From Dehalococcoidia bacterium (lineage in GTDB: Bacteria; Chloroflexota; Dehalococcoidia; Lucifugimonadales; Australimonadaceae): DNA of 64,000 nt. The translations under genes and the position numbers were made by a program. The notes under the pieces are model-generated. The model searched no databases. It was not told where the DNA came from and saw nothing but the letters and a program-made list of their open reading frames with translations. Below, in pieces: positions 1-8,754 of this stretch (the stretch's first letter is position 1; the number at the start of each line of letters is the position of its first letter). The stretch spans positions 440,878-504,877 of the forward strand of contig JAJEFD010000013.1 of assembly GCA_022820645.1 (NCBI GenBank), read 5' to 3'.

Positions 1-799
1 TGAGCGTCTCCTTCTCCTTCGTGGGTGTGAGACTCGCCAGCACCCGGACGTTCCCTTGTACGTACGCGAGGCCGAGCGCGCCGTGCGTGGCCGCGAGGTC
101 GTCGAAGTAGTCTGCGCCGTGCTCCTCTCGATATGCGGCGGCGGCGCGCCGGAGCGCCTCGATGCGGGCGTAGTGGCGTCCGCGCGCCAGTTGCACCTGT
201 GCGTGTCCGTGAACGATCGAGCCTCCGGACCGCCAGAGGCAGTTCCAGAGGAAGAACGGGTATATCGCGTCCGGGTCTTCCCCATGCGCCGCAGCGAACC
301 AGCGGTTCGCCAGTTCCACGCAGCCGCGTACGGATGCGCGGTCGAACCGCAGCGGGTTGGCCTCCGCGAAGATGAGCAGGCTGTGGTGCGCGTCGTACTT
401 CGCCGCGTTCGCGGCGGTCAGCGCAGTGTCGTTGCGGAGGCGTCCGAACAGGTCCTCCGGCGTGCTCTCCTCGGGCTGCGCCCACGGGTCGTTCGCCAGT
501 TCGTCCTGGATGTCGGGTGAGACCCCGTCCCGCATCGGTCGCCGTGCCCGCAGCTCGTTGAAGATGGCGGCTTCGCCGGTGACGAGGTTCGAGACGCGCA
601 CCACGTGCTGCGACTCCACCGCCGCCACACTGCCGAACGTGCGCTCCACCCATGGGGCCATCGTCGACGGGACGCGCAGGCGCCCCTCGCTCTCGGTCAC
701 GTCGTAGATGCGGCGGAAACGCGCGGCGTCGTCCGGCGCGAGGCATTGCACCTGTTCGCGCAGGTTCAGTATGGATGGGGACAGCGGGGCAGCGGTCAA
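1..799 (-). CDS. GalT-like (HIT superfamily) nucleotidyltransferase-related protein, 3' part cut by window edge
   Basis: Open to the window edge; 266 codons are visible. It starts at TTG 799-797, whose bases overlap the purF stop (TTGA), so it is probably translationally coupled to purF. No stop occurs in this frame, and the protein reads as a normal globular sequence. The motif SGGSIVHGHAQVQ at about residues 191-203 resembles the histidine motif (HxHxQ) of galactose-1-phosphate uridylyltransferases, and RVSNLVTGEAAIFNELRA (about 68-85) looks like the substrate-binding face of such proteins. Known family members move nucleotidyl groups through a histidine intermediate; whether this relative keeps that chemistry is not shown. 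The substrate cannot be named. Its position behind purF hints at a nucleotide-related role, which is inference only. Confidence 0.7.
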   Translation of the reverse strand, partial: MTAAPLSPSILNLREQVQCLAPDDAARFRRIYDVTESEGRLRVPSTMAPWVERTFGSVAAVESQHVVRVSNLVTGEAAIFNELRARRPMRDGVSPDIQDELANDPWAQPEESTPEDLFGRLRNDTALTAANAAKYDAHHSLLIFAEANPLRFDRASVRGCVELANRWFAAAHGEDPDAIYPFFLWNCLWRSGGSIVHGHAQVQLARGRHYARIEALRRAAAAYREEHGADYFDDLAATHGALGLAYVQGNVRVLASLTPTKEKETL

Positions 800-2295
800 A
801 GCGTCGTGTCTGTGGGGTTCGTAGCTGCAAGTGTGCGTTCGAGCGAGAGTTTGTCCAACTGCAACTGGACGGGGATGGGGTACTTGCCGGTGAAACAGGC
901 GTCGCAGAACCCCTTGCCGGACGGGTCGCCGCTGACGGCTTCGTGCAACTGATCGACGCTCAGGTAACCGAGCGAGTCCGCGTCGATCTCCTTGCATATC
1001 TCCGGGATGGACCTGCCGGTCGCGATGAACTCGGCTTTCGTCGCCATGTCCACACCGAAGAAGCAGGGGTCGGTGATGGGCGGCGCGCAGACGCGAACGT
1101 GCACCTCACGGGCGCCCGCCTTTCGGAGGAGCGCGACGATGCGTGGCGTGGTCGTGCCGCGGACGATGCTGTCGTCCACTACCACCACGCGCTTGCCGCT
1201 GAGCACTTCCGGCAAGGGATTGAACTTGTTGCGCACGCCGAGCTCGCGGAACCACTGGTCAGGCTCGATGAACGTCCTGCCCATGTAGCGGTTCTTGATG
1301 AGGCCGTAGCTGAACGGGATACCGGACTCCTGTGAATAGCCGATGGCGGCAGAGTTGGCCGACTCCGGCACCGGGATGACGATGTCAGCGTCCACCGGAT
1401 GCGCCCGTGCAAGCGCCATCCCCATACGTGTTCGCGAGCTGTGCGTGAGGGAGCCGTCCAGTATCGAGTCCGGGCGGGCGAAGTAGATGTGCTCGAAGAC
1501 GCAGTGCGCCTTGCGGGTGCCGGGGACCTTCGACGGGATGCTCCGCAGGCCGGTGCGGCCAATGACGACGGTCTCACCGGGCTCGACGTCGCGCACGAAC
1601 TGTGCACCGACGTGGTCCAGCGCGCAGGTCTCCGACGCGATGATCCAGCCGCTGTGCTCGATGCGCCCGATGCAGAGCGGATGCACCCCGAGCGGGTCGC
1701 GGATGCCGATCAGCGTGTCGGCCGTGCAAACCGTGAGACAGTACGCACCCTTCAGCGAGCGCATGAGGTGGGCAGTCTTCTCCTCCCACGAATCGCCGGG
1801 CGCCCACGCCAGCAGGTGCGCGATGACCTCGGAGTCGGTGCCGGTCGAGCAGGTGACGCCCCAGTCGTCCAGCAGCCGCTGGCGTATCTCCGCTGCGTTG
1901 ATGACGTTGCCGTTGTGCGCGAGCGCCAGCTCGACGCGCGGGCCCTTGGAGACGATGGGCTGCGCGTTCAGCGGGCTGCTGGAGCCGGTGGTGGAGTAGC
2001 GCGTGTGCCCGATGGCGATGTGGCCGGGCAGCCGCTCGAGGTCCTCCTGGCGGAAGACGTTGGAGACGAGCCCCTGGTTGGTGAAGTTGCGGAGCGTCCG
2101 CCCGTCCGCTGCGGCGATGCCTGCGCTCTCCTGCCCGCGGTGTTGCAGGGCGAACAGGCCGTAGAAGGCGGCCTGCGCGGCTTCGTCGTGGGTCGATCCG
2201 GGGAGGTATGCGCCGATGACCCCGCACGCTTCGTGGGGAGCGTCGGACTCAACGACAGGCAACCTGCGGCCTATTGCCAAGAGAGCCTCGCTCAA
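796..2295 (-). CDS. purF: Amidophosphoribosyltransferase
   Basis: First committed step of purine synthesis: PRPP plus glutamine gives phosphoribosylamine. The 499-residue protein has a short propeptide ending before Cys24 (EACGVIGAY), the nucleophile of the class II glutaminase domain. LFALQHRGQESAGI and the SSSPLNAQPIV region belong to the glutaminase half. The phosphoribosyltransferase half has the PRPP loop VVVVDDSIVRGTTT. Near the C-terminus FCDACFTGKYP supplies a CxxC, and further cysteines lie in AHCVFEHIYF and ITDPCFF, matching the [4Fe-4S]-containing, propeptide-processed Bacillus type rather than the E. coli type. The downstream gene overlaps its stop. Start and length are normal for the family. 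Confidence 0.97.
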   Translation of the reverse strand: MSEALLAIGRRLPVVESDAPHEACGVIGAYLPGSTHDEAAQAAFYGLFALQHRGQESAGIAAADGRTLRNFTNQGLVSNVFRQEDLERLPGHIAIGHTRYSTTGSSSPLNAQPIVSKGPRVELALAHNGNVINAAEIRQRLLDDWGVTCSTGTDSEVIAHLLAWAPGDSWEEKTAHLMRSLKGAYCLTVCTADTLIGIRDPLGVHPLCIGRIEHSGWIIASETCALDHVGAQFVRDVEPGETVVIGRTGLRSIPSKVPGTRKAHCVFEHIYFARPDSILDGSLTHSSRTRMGMALARAHPVDADIVIPVPESANSAAIGYSQESGIPFSYGLIKNRYMGRTFIEPDQWFRELGVRNKFNPLPEVLSGKRVVVVDDSIVRGTTTPRIVALLRKAGAREVHVRVCAPPITDPCFFGVDMATKAEFIATGRSIPEICKEIDADSLGYLSVDQLHEAVSGDPSGKGFCDACFTGKYPIPVQLQLDKLSLERTLAATNPTDTTL

Positions 2296-2375
2296 GGGGT
2301 CAGGACTGGTAGCCGGATGTTAATCATTCTACGGCCAAACAAGCAAACCGGCGAGCCCGACGTTTTCACCCGGTT

Positions 2376-3608
2376 TTACGGGCGCGCTGCTGCGGCAGAC
2401 CCCAGGTTCGCCAGTACCTCCGCGGTCGGACGCACCGAACACCACTCCGCGAGGGACGGGAGATCGGGCGAGTCCGGCGGGTACGTGGCGTCGGCGATGA
2501 CGGTGATGTCGTAGCCGAGCGCGACGCCGTCGAGCGCAGTCGCCCAAACGCAACCGGTTACGGCCCCGCCGGTCATGATGAGGCGGCGGGCGTTCAGGTT
2601 CCGCAGGATGCGGTGCAGCGGCGTGTAGCCGAAGCCGCTGCCGCCCTTCTTCTCGACCACGTAGTCGTCCTCTTCCGGGCGCAATTCGTCCACCATCTCT
2701 GCGCCCCACGTGCCGTAGGCGCAGTGCGTGACGCCGGGCGGGAGCGTGCGCGCCCGCCGGTGCGTCCTGCTGTGAACGTCGTCCGAATTGTCCTGGCGGC
2801 GCACCACCCGCACGTAGACGACGGGCCAGCCGCGCTCGCGCATAGCCGCGCTCAACCGCTGCGTGTTCTCGGTGATGCTCATCCGCTTCTCTTCCGGCAT
2901 CGGGTCGCTGAGTCCGTAGAGGACGTGCGGGCGCTCCGCGTTCATGAAGTCGTTCTGCATGTCCACGAGCACCATCGCGTAGTCGGGGCCGGGTCGCGGG
3001 GCCGGCGGCGCGGCGGACGCGGCGGCAATAACGTCTTCTGTGAGCACGACTTCAGCCTGCTTGCGCGGCGCGTGCAGCTTCGCCGCGTTCGGCGGGTAGA
3101 GCGCGTCCTCGACGACGAACTGCTCGTACCCCAGCCGTCCGCCGGTGCGGGCGGTCTCGGCGATCGAGTCTGTCACCCCGCCGCCAACGACGATGCACTG
3201 GGTGACGCCGAGGTTCGTGAGGAGGCGGTCGAGGTGCGTGTTGTCGTACGCGCTGTGCCCTTTCTTGACGAGAACGTAGTCGTCCGGCGCGGCCTCGAGT
3301 CCGTCCATGAGTTCAGCGCCCCACGAGCCCTCGATGAAGAACGGGCCCGTCTCCTCGAGGCGGCGCTCCAGCCAGAGAGGCGCGTAGGTGCTGTCGGCGA
3401 AGTCGGGGCGCAGGCTGGTCTTCACCCATACGATGGGCCTCCCGCTCTCGCGCATGAGGTCGATGAGCCCACCCCACGCGTCCACGAGGCGGGACACCTC
3501 GTCGGCGTCGGGCGCCTGCCCTGCGCGACCCAGCGCTCCGTCGGGATGGAGAGCGTCGCGTTGAACGTCGACCAGCAGCAGCGCGGCGTTATCGAGAGCC
3601 ATCTGCAT
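2376..3608 (-). CDS. Tandem two-domain isochorismatase-like cysteine hydrolase, first domain probably inactive
   Basis: 410 residues made of two isochorismatase-fold units (about 1-200 and 208-405). The family hydrolyses amides, imides or vinyl ethers with an Asp-Lys-Cys triad. The second unit has all three: Asp216 in MVLVDMQNDF, Lys320/321 in VEKKGG and Cys353 in GGAVTGCVWATA. The first unit keeps Asp14 (LLVDVQRD) and Lys115/116 (LVKKGH), but the aligned motif GGGVTDSIAETA has Ser148 where the cysteine should be. The first half may therefore be structural or regulatory, or may bind ligand without turnover. Start ATG 3608 has GAGGAGG 8 nt upstream. The substrate is unknown; isochorismate, nicotinamide, N-carbamoyl compounds or biuret-like amides are all possible. 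Confidence 0.85.
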   Translation of the reverse strand: MQMALDNAALLLVDVQRDALHPDGALGRAGQAPDADEVSRLVDAWGGLIDLMRESGRPIVWVKTSLRPDFADSTYAPLWLERRLEETGPFFIEGSWGAELMDGLEAAPDDYVLVKKGHSAYDNTHLDRLLTNLGVTQCIVVGGGVTDSIAETARTGGRLGYEQFVVEDALYPPNAAKLHAPRKQAEVVLTEDVIAAASAAPPAPRPGPDYAMVLVDMQNDFMNAERPHVLYGLSDPMPEEKRMSITENTQRLSAAMRERGWPVVYVRVVRRQDNSDDVHSRTHRRARTLPPGVTHCAYGTWGAEMVDELRPEEDDYVVEKKGGSGFGYTPLHRILRNLNARRLIMTGGAVTGCVWATALDGVALGYDITVIADATYPPDSPDLPSLAEWCSVRPTAEVLANLGSAAAARP

Positions 3609-3713
3609 CTCCCACCTCCTCGCACCGTGAGGGTGTCGCGGCCATCATAGGGGCGCAGCCGCACCGGCTCAAGAGTGGTAGCCGTTCATGGCTAGCCTTT
3701 GCCTCGAAGCCCC

Positions 3714-3859
3714 GACCAAGATGACCAATCCCCCTGAATTCCGGACTCCTTGGTCGCCGGCCACGAGTAAACCTGACCGTCGATCTGGCCCTCTTGGTCT
3801 CCTTGGTTGGGGGTGTTTCCCAGGCCGTGGCCTGCTTCCTGCGACCAAGGCGACCAAGA
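3714..3859. repeat. Cluster of GACCAAG / CTTGGTC inverted repeats
   Basis: The spacer between the solute-binding protein gene and the isochorismatase-like gene carries at least six copies of GACCAAG or its complement: 3714-3720, 3749-3755, 3793-3799, a one-base variant at 3802-3808, 3843-3849 and 3852-3858. The segment 3792-3808 pairs with 3843-3859 at 15 of 17 positions around a 34-nt loop, and that loop holds a nested palindrome (CAGGCC gt GGCCTG). GACCAAGATGACCA occurs twice, at 3714-3727 and 3852-3865. On the minus-strand transcript this would follow the solute-binding gene and precede the isochorismatase gene. It could be a terminator, a processing signal, or a small mobile palindromic element. 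Confidence 0.6.
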
Positions 3860-3889
3860 TGACCACGAAAACAAAGTTTCCCACCGGAG

Positions 3890-3937
3890 CCATAGACCAG
3901 ATCTATGGCTCGGCTCTGAGCTATAGACGCCGTCTAT
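3890..3937. promoter_or_regulatory. Two adjacent dyads sharing the half-site ATAGA(C)
   Basis: CCATAGA at 3890-3896 pairs with TCTATGG at 3902-3908, and ATAGACG at 3923-3929 pairs with CGTCTAT at 3931-3937. Both perfect 7-bp dyads share the ATAGA half-site, with centres about 31 bp (three helical turns) apart. That spacing suits two dimers of one regulator on the same DNA face. They lie about 280 bp upstream of the isochorismatase-like gene (minus) and just past the 3' end of the solute-binding protein gene. No regulator gene lies next to them, so the binding protein is unknown. Confidence 0.4.
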
Positions 3938-4035
3938 GGGTTGCGCAAGGGCGACGGTCATGCAATCAGCGTACGCGGGCAGGTCGCGACCGCGAAAGGG
4001 GCTGGTGTCGCGCCCGTCATCTTTGTGCATAGCGC

Positions 4036-5214
4036 CTATTTCGGCGCGGGGCCGAGGACCCGGTACTGCCGGTCGGCGGTGCGCTCCGCCACGGGGAGCA
4101 CCTCCAGGACCATGCGGGAGAGGCCTACGACCTCGCCGTCGGCGTCGAAACTGTAGTTGTCGCCTATCGCGCCGCTCCAGGTGATGTTGTACATGCAGTC
4201 CCGGAAGCCGTCCGCGTCCTGGTCGTCGCCGGTCTGCCTGAGGCACTCGGCCGCGATGTAGACGTCGTCGTACGCTGAGCTCAGGTGCCAGGGCTGCGTT
4301 ACGTAGTCGTAACGCTCCCGGAAGTCGGCCAGCACCTGCCGGGCCTTCTCGTTGTTCGGGTCCAGGGCGGTGGCGATGGCCTTCATACCGGTCGCGGCTT
4401 CACCCGCGATATCCAGGGCGGTCGTTCCCACCGCTATCGTCTCCGCGTAGATAGGCCCCTCGTACCCCAGCTCCCGGGCCTGCTTCATGATGGTGCCCGC
4501 CGAGAACTCCGACTGGGGCGCTATATGCAGCGCGTCGGGGCCGGCTTCGATCAGCTTGGTCAGCTGGGTCCTGAAGTCGGCAACGTCGGAGGCGTACGAC
4601 TCGGCTGCCACCACCTGCCCGCCGCGCTGCTCGAATTGCGCGACCGTAGAGCGCCGCACGCCCTCGGCGTAGTCGGTGGACTCGGTGATGGTCGCGAGGG
4701 TGCGCGCTCCGTCTATCCAGAGGGCGTTGCCGGTGCCGACGCCCACCTCCAGGTCGTTGATCTGCGTGCGGAATATGTAGTCGCCCGCGTTGGCGATGTC
4801 CGGGTTGCTCGCCAGCCCGGAGAAGAGGATCACGCCGTCGGCTTCCGCCAGGGGAGCGACGCCGAGCATCGCGCTGCTGCACGAGGTGCCCAGGATGATC
4901 TTCACGCCCTCTACGTCGGTGAGTTTGCGGTAGGCGGTGATGGCGTCCTGGGCGTTGCACTTGGAGTCCTCGACGACGAACTCGAGGCGGCGTCCGTCGA
5001 TGCCGCCCGCGGCGTTGATCTCGTCCGCCGCCATCTGCTTGGACTGGCTGGCTACCGTGCCGTACGTCTCGCCGGCGCCTGTCAGCGACTCCATCACGCC
5101 GATCGTGAACGGCTCGTCCTGGTCATCGTCACCGTCACCACAGGCGACGACTCCCAGCGCAAGGATGGGCAGCAGGCAGAGGATGAGGAACAGTCGACGC
5201 AGGGGGTTGCTCAA
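4036..5214 (-). CDS. ABC transporter substrate-binding lipoprotein, branched-chain amino acid (LivJ) type
   Basis: About 392 residues from TTG 5214, chosen because GGAGGT lies 6-7 nt upstream and the protein then begins with a proper lipoprotein signal (SNPLRRLFL, hydrophobic core, lipobox LGVVAC, then an acidic GDGDDDQDEP linker). A longer frame to 5289 would put about 25 unneeded residues before it. The mature part is a type I periplasmic binding fold: FTIGVMESLTGAGETYG, AADEINAAGGIDGR, an ILGTSCSSAML switch region and an AYDDVYIAAEC helix. Such proteins bind branched-chain amino acids, amides or aromatic acids outside the membrane. No permease or ATPase genes are adjacent, so it acts with components encoded elsewhere. 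The ligand is unknown. Confidence 0.9.
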   Translation of the reverse strand: MSNPLRRLFLILCLLPILALGVVACGDGDDDQDEPFTIGVMESLTGAGETYGTVASQSKQMAADEINAAGGIDGRRLEFVVEDSKCNAQDAITAYRKLTDVEGVKIILGTSCSSAMLGVAPLAEADGVILFSGLASNPDIANAGDYIFRTQINDLEVGVGTGNALWIDGARTLATITESTDYAEGVRRSTVAQFEQRGGQVVAAESYASDVADFRTQLTKLIEAGPDALHIAPQSEFSAGTIMKQARELGYEGPIYAETIAVGTTALDIAGEAATGMKAIATALDPNNEKARQVLADFRERYDYVTQPWHLSSAYDDVYIAAECLRQTGDDQDADGFRDCMYNITWSGAIGDNYSFDADGEVVGLSRMVLEVLPVAERTADRQYRVLGPAPK

Positions 5215-5417
5215 GAGGGGACCTCCGAAGTTCCGGTGTGGGATGGCTGCGAGTGTAGCACGAGGCTCTGCTCCCTCCATCCGGTGCATCCTGTCCTCTG
5301 GCGTGCGCCTCTCGTCGTGGGAGGTGGTTCACGCGGGAGCGCGCTTCCTGCTAGAATGCCTTTTCGTTGCGCCGTGCGCTTCACCTGTGCGCGGCGCGTC
5401 GTGTGAGACTGGAAGGA

Positions 5418-6776
5418 ATGCTCCGCCAACTTCGCTGGAAATCACTCCTCGCCATCATCATCATCGTTGGCGTCGCTGCCGCTGCGCTCGTGGTGCCGGA
5501 CTACCGCATACCCGGCATCGGCGCGCGCGGCTCGCAGGACATCCTCGGCCTGCGGTTGGGGCTGGACCTCGCGGGCGGCACGCAACTCATCTACCAGGCC
5601 GGAGTGGAAGGCGAAGTCCCGACCCCCGAGCAGATGCAGGGCCTCGTCAGCACCATCACGCGGCGCATCGACCGGCTCGGCGTAGCCGAACCGTCCATCC
5701 AGCAGCTTGGCGAGGACCGGTTGCTCATCCAGCTGCCCGGGGTCGAGGACACCCAGCAGGCGAAGGACCTCATCGGCCAGACCGCGCAGTTGGAGATCGT
5801 CGAGCGCATCTGCGACAACGCCACCTGCACAACGTTCGAAGACCGCCCGAGCGGCCTCACCGGCGGCGACATGGCCCGCGCCTTCCCGAGCCAGGACCAG
5901 ACGACGAACCGGCCGGTCCTCAGCTTCGAGCTGAACCGGGACGCAGCGCAGCAGTTCGCGGTGATGACGCAGCGCATCTTCTCCACGAACATCACCGACA
6001 GCCCGGACCAGCTGGCGTTCGTACTGGACGGCGAGGTGCTCGTGTCGGCGGTCGTGAACAGCCCCATCCTCGCGGGCGTCGGCATCATCCAGGGCACCTT
6101 CACCGCGGAAGAAGTCCGGCAGCTCGCGATACAGGTCGAGTCCGGACGCCTGCCGGTGGACATCGAGGAGATATCGTCGAGCGTCGTCGCAGGCTCTCTC
6201 GGAGCGCAGTCGCTGGACGAGGCGCTCATCGCGGGCGGCGTCGGGCTGCTTTTGGTGCTCTTCTTCATGGCGGCCTACTACCGGGTCTCCGGGGTCGTCG
6301 CTGGCATGGCGCTCATCTGCTACACCCTGATCGTCCTCGCTCTCTTCAAGCTCATTCCGGTGACGCTCACGCTGGCCGGACTGGCCGGGTTCATCCTCTC
6401 GCTGGGCATGGCGGTGGACGCCAATATCCTCATCTTCGAGCGGTTGAAGGAGGAGTTGCAGATAGGCCGCACCGTGCAGCTGGCCATGCAGATCGGCTTC
6501 AACCGCGCTTGGCCGTCCATCCGTGACGGCAACGTCTCCACCATCCTCATCGCGCTCGTGCTCTTCTTCTTCGGCAGCGGGTCGGCGAACTCGGCGGTGA
6601 CCGGCTTCGCGGTATCCCTGCTCATCGGCGTGCTCACGAGTATGTTCACCGCAATCTTCATCAGCCGGAACCTGCTGGGCATCGTCGCCGCGACGTGGCT
6701 GCGGCGCTCAGGACGGTTTTTCACTCCCGACGCAGGCAGGCGCGACCGCGCCGCACCGGCGGGAGGAGGCGGCTGA
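5418..6776 (+). CDS. secD: Protein translocase subunit SecD
   Basis: Membrane subunit that uses the proton gradient to help pull exported proteins through SecYEG. It is about 452 residues: a first membrane helix (about 8-28), the signature LGLRLGLDLAGGTQLIY, a periplasmic P1 domain, then five helices near the C-terminus (VGLLLVLFFMAAYY; LAGLAGFILSLGMAVDANILIFERLKEE; and others), which is the standard SecD layout. The ATG at 5418 follows GGAAGGA almost directly; an in-frame GTG at 5403 is the alternative start. The stop overlaps the secF start (TGATG), so the two are co-translated. A TAGAAT element at 5352-5357 could be the -10 of its promoter. Confidence 0.95.
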   Translation: MLRQLRWKSLLAIIIIVGVAAAALVVPDYRIPGIGARGSQDILGLRLGLDLAGGTQLIYQAGVEGEVPTPEQMQGLVSTITRRIDRLGVAEPSIQQLGEDRLLIQLPGVEDTQQAKDLIGQTAQLEIVERICDNATCTTFEDRPSGLTGGDMARAFPSQDQTTNRPVLSFELNRDAAQQFAVMTQRIFSTNITDSPDQLAFVLDGEVLVSAVVNSPILAGVGIIQGTFTAEEVRQLAIQVESGRLPVDIEEISSSVVAGSLGAQSLDEALIAGGVGLLLVLFFMAAYYRVSGVVAGMALICYTLIVLALFKLIPVTLTLAGLAGFILSLGMAVDANILIFERLKEELQIGRTVQLAMQIGFNRAWPSIRDGNVSTILIALVLFFFGSGSANSAVTGFAVSLLIGVLTSMFTAIFISRNLLGIVAATWLRRSGRFFTPDAGRRDRAAPAGGGG

Positions 6777-7723
6777 TGCGCGTCGCCAGCTTCCGCAAAT
6801 GGTTCTTCGGCATCTCGGCGCTGCTGGTGCTCCTTTCCGCGGCGTCGCTTATCTCGTTCCAGTTGAAACCGGGCATCGACTTCACCGGCGGCGCGGCTAT
6901 CACCGCCATCTACGAGACGGACGTGACCTCCTCGCGGGTTGTGGAAGCGCTTACCCGCGTGGGCCAGCCGGACGCCATCGTGCAGGGTTCCGGCAACAAC
7001 ACGTTCTTCATCCGCCTCGGCATCCTGGAACTGGATGAGCGCGACGCCGCCGGGAACGTCGTGCGCCGCGGCGACGAGTCCCGCATTCGGGATGCGCTCG
7101 CGGAAGTCGGCACGGTGGAGATCGGCTCGTTCGACTCGGTCTCCGGCATCATCGGCTCGGAGAACGTGCGCAACGCCACCATCGCCGTCATCGTGGCCTC
7201 GCTCGTCATCCTGATCTACGTGACGTGGGCGTTCCGCCGAGTGCCGTCGCCGTTCCGCTACGGCGTCGCAGCCGTCGTCGCGCTCGTGCACGACGTCTTC
7301 ATCGTCCTGGGAGTCTTCTCGGTGCTGGGCGAGACGATCAACCTGGAAGTGAACGCCATGTTCATCACCGGGGTGCTCACCACCATCGGCTACAGCGTCA
7401 ACGACACCATCGTCGTCTTCGACCGCCTGCGGGAGAACGTGGCGCGTTACGCCGGAGTGAGCACGCGCGAGCTCGTGAACCTGAGCGTTCGCGAGACCAT
7501 AGCCCGCTCGCTGAACACGTCCATCACGCTCATCGTGGTCGTCGTCACGCTGCTCCTCTTCGCCGGGCCTTCCATCCGCCCGCTGCTCTACGTGCTGCTC
7601 GCGGGCGTCACGGTGGGAACGTACAGCTCCATCTTCATCGCGAGCCTGCTCCTCGTCTCCTGGGACGAGGGCGAGATAGGCCGCTTCTGGCGCCGCGTCC
7701 GCTTCAAGCGCGCCACCGCTTAG
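6776..7723 (+). CDS. secF: Protein translocase subunit SecF
   Basis: Partner of SecD in the export motor. It has 315 residues from the ATG overlapping the secD stop, with GGGAGGAGG just upstream. The first helix is WFFGISALLVLLSAASLISF, followed by the family signature KPGIDFTGGAAI. C-terminal helices include IAVIVASLVILIYVTWAF, FRYGVAAVVALVHDVFIVLGVF and FITGVLTTIGYSVNDTIVVFDRLREN, the last holding the conserved D..V.FDR segment. Length and topology are usual for SecF. The gene ends only a few bases before the convergent dehydrogenase gene. Confidence 0.95.
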   Translation: MRVASFRKWFFGISALLVLLSAASLISFQLKPGIDFTGGAAITAIYETDVTSSRVVEALTRVGQPDAIVQGSGNNTFFIRLGILELDERDAAGNVVRRGDESRIRDALAEVGTVEIGSFDSVSGIIGSENVRNATIAVIVASLVILIYVTWAFRRVPSPFRYGVAAVVALVHDVFIVLGVFSVLGETINLEVNAMFITGVLTTIGYSVNDTIVVFDRLRENVARYAGVSTRELVNLSVRETIARSLNTSITLIVVVVTLLLFAGPSIRPLLYVLLAGVTVGTYSSIFIASLLLVSWDEGEIGRFWRRVRFKRATA

Positions 7724-7727
7724 ACCC

Positions 7728-8693
7728 CTACGGCCGCAGCAACACCCGCCCCAGAACCTCGCGACCCTTGACCGCGCGATAGGCGCGCTTCACCGACTCC
7801 GCGGAGAGCGGCAACTCCTCGTGCACCAGCGGCGACATCTGCCCGCGTTCCGCCAGCGACAATGCGCGTTCCACGTGCCGCCGCTCGACCCCCAGGCTCC
7901 CCACGAGCGTCAACTCCCGGAAGATCGCCTCGGCGGGCGCGAACGGCGCGGCGTCCGGCGACGTCTGCCCCACGAGCGCGATGCGCCCGCCCCTCCGCAT
8001 CGCCGCGACGAGACGTCCCAACGACGCTCCCGTCGTGTCGAGCGCGGCGTCGGCGCCCGCGTCGCCGGTCAGCGCCGCGACGACCTCCTCCCACGGTTCG
8101 CCGTCGAGCAGGACGGCGTCGAGCCACGGCTCACTCTCCAGCCGCTGCGCCTTCTCAGGTGAACCGGTGATGCCGATGACGCTGGCGCGGAGCGCATGGG
8201 CGGCCTGCGCCGCGTGTGCCCCGACGCCTCCGCTGGCGCCGGTCACCACGAGCGTCTCGCCCTCCGCGACCGCGCACGCCTCCAGCGCCCTGAGCGCAAC
8301 GCCGATGGGCGAGGCGAGCAGTGCGCTGCCCGTCGCGGCCATGCCTTGGGGCAGCGGAACGAGCGATGCCACAGGTGCGGTCAGCATCTCGGCGAAACCG
8401 CCGTCGCGCCGGTGCCCGATGTCGCCCGGCATCACGACGGACTCAGTGCCTACGAGGCTCACAGGCACGCCCTCGCCGACGCCGCACACGACACCCGCTA
8501 CCTCGTGGCCGAGGACGCGCGGCAGCGTCACCCCTCGCCGGAGCGTGCCTTCCATGATGAGCGCGTCGTGGTGCGAGAAGCCGCACGCCGCCACGCGCAG
8601 CAGCGCCTCGCCCGGCGCGGGCTGCGGGTCCGGCAGGGTCGCGTCGCGCAGTCGCGGCTCCGGTCCTACGGTATCGAGGACAACGGCTCTCAT
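7728..8693 (-). CDS. Zinc-binding alcohol dehydrogenase / quinone reductase family oxidoreductase (MDR)
   Basis: 321 residues of the medium-chain dehydrogenase/reductase fold. The N-terminal GroES-like part has VAACGFSHHDALIMEG and VLGHEVAG, i.e. the Cys and His-Glu that bind catalytic zinc in alcohol dehydrogenases. The four-cysteine structural zinc lobe is absent, as in quinone-reductase-like members. The nucleotide-binding part begins at TLVVTGASGGVGAHAAQAA and is followed by the ALDTTGAS and GGRIALVGQ strands. It probably reduces or oxidises an alcohol, aldehyde or enone with NAD(P)(H). The gene is monocistronic and convergent with secF. The substrate is not predictable. Confidence 0.88.
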   Translation of the reverse strand: MRAVVLDTVGPEPRLRDATLPDPQPAPGEALLRVAACGFSHHDALIMEGTLRRGVTLPRVLGHEVAGVVCGVGEGVPVSLVGTESVVMPGDIGHRRDGGFAEMLTAPVASLVPLPQGMAATGSALLASPIGVALRALEACAVAEGETLVVTGASGGVGAHAAQAAHALRASVIGITGSPEKAQRLESEPWLDAVLLDGEPWEEVVAALTGDAGADAALDTTGASLGRLVAAMRRGGRIALVGQTSPDAAPFAPAEAIFRELTLVGSLGVERRHVERALSLAERGQMSPLVHEELPLSAESVKRAYRAVKGREVLGRVLLRP

Positions 8694-8754
8694 GCGGATA
8701 CTCTAACCGGACTTGGCGGCGGGTGTACGATGTGCGCGTACGAGGAGGCGCATC

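Noticed and set aside
652..1335. Plus-strand ORFs opposite purF and other enzymes
   Set aside because: High-GC antisense frames with Arg/Ala/Gly-rich translations and no start signals; all overlap well-supported genes.
3669..4246. Short ORFs with VVILVALVAG or WSSWSPWS-like peptides
   Set aside because: These arise from reading the CTTGGTC repeat cluster; there is no ribosome binding site or coding pattern.
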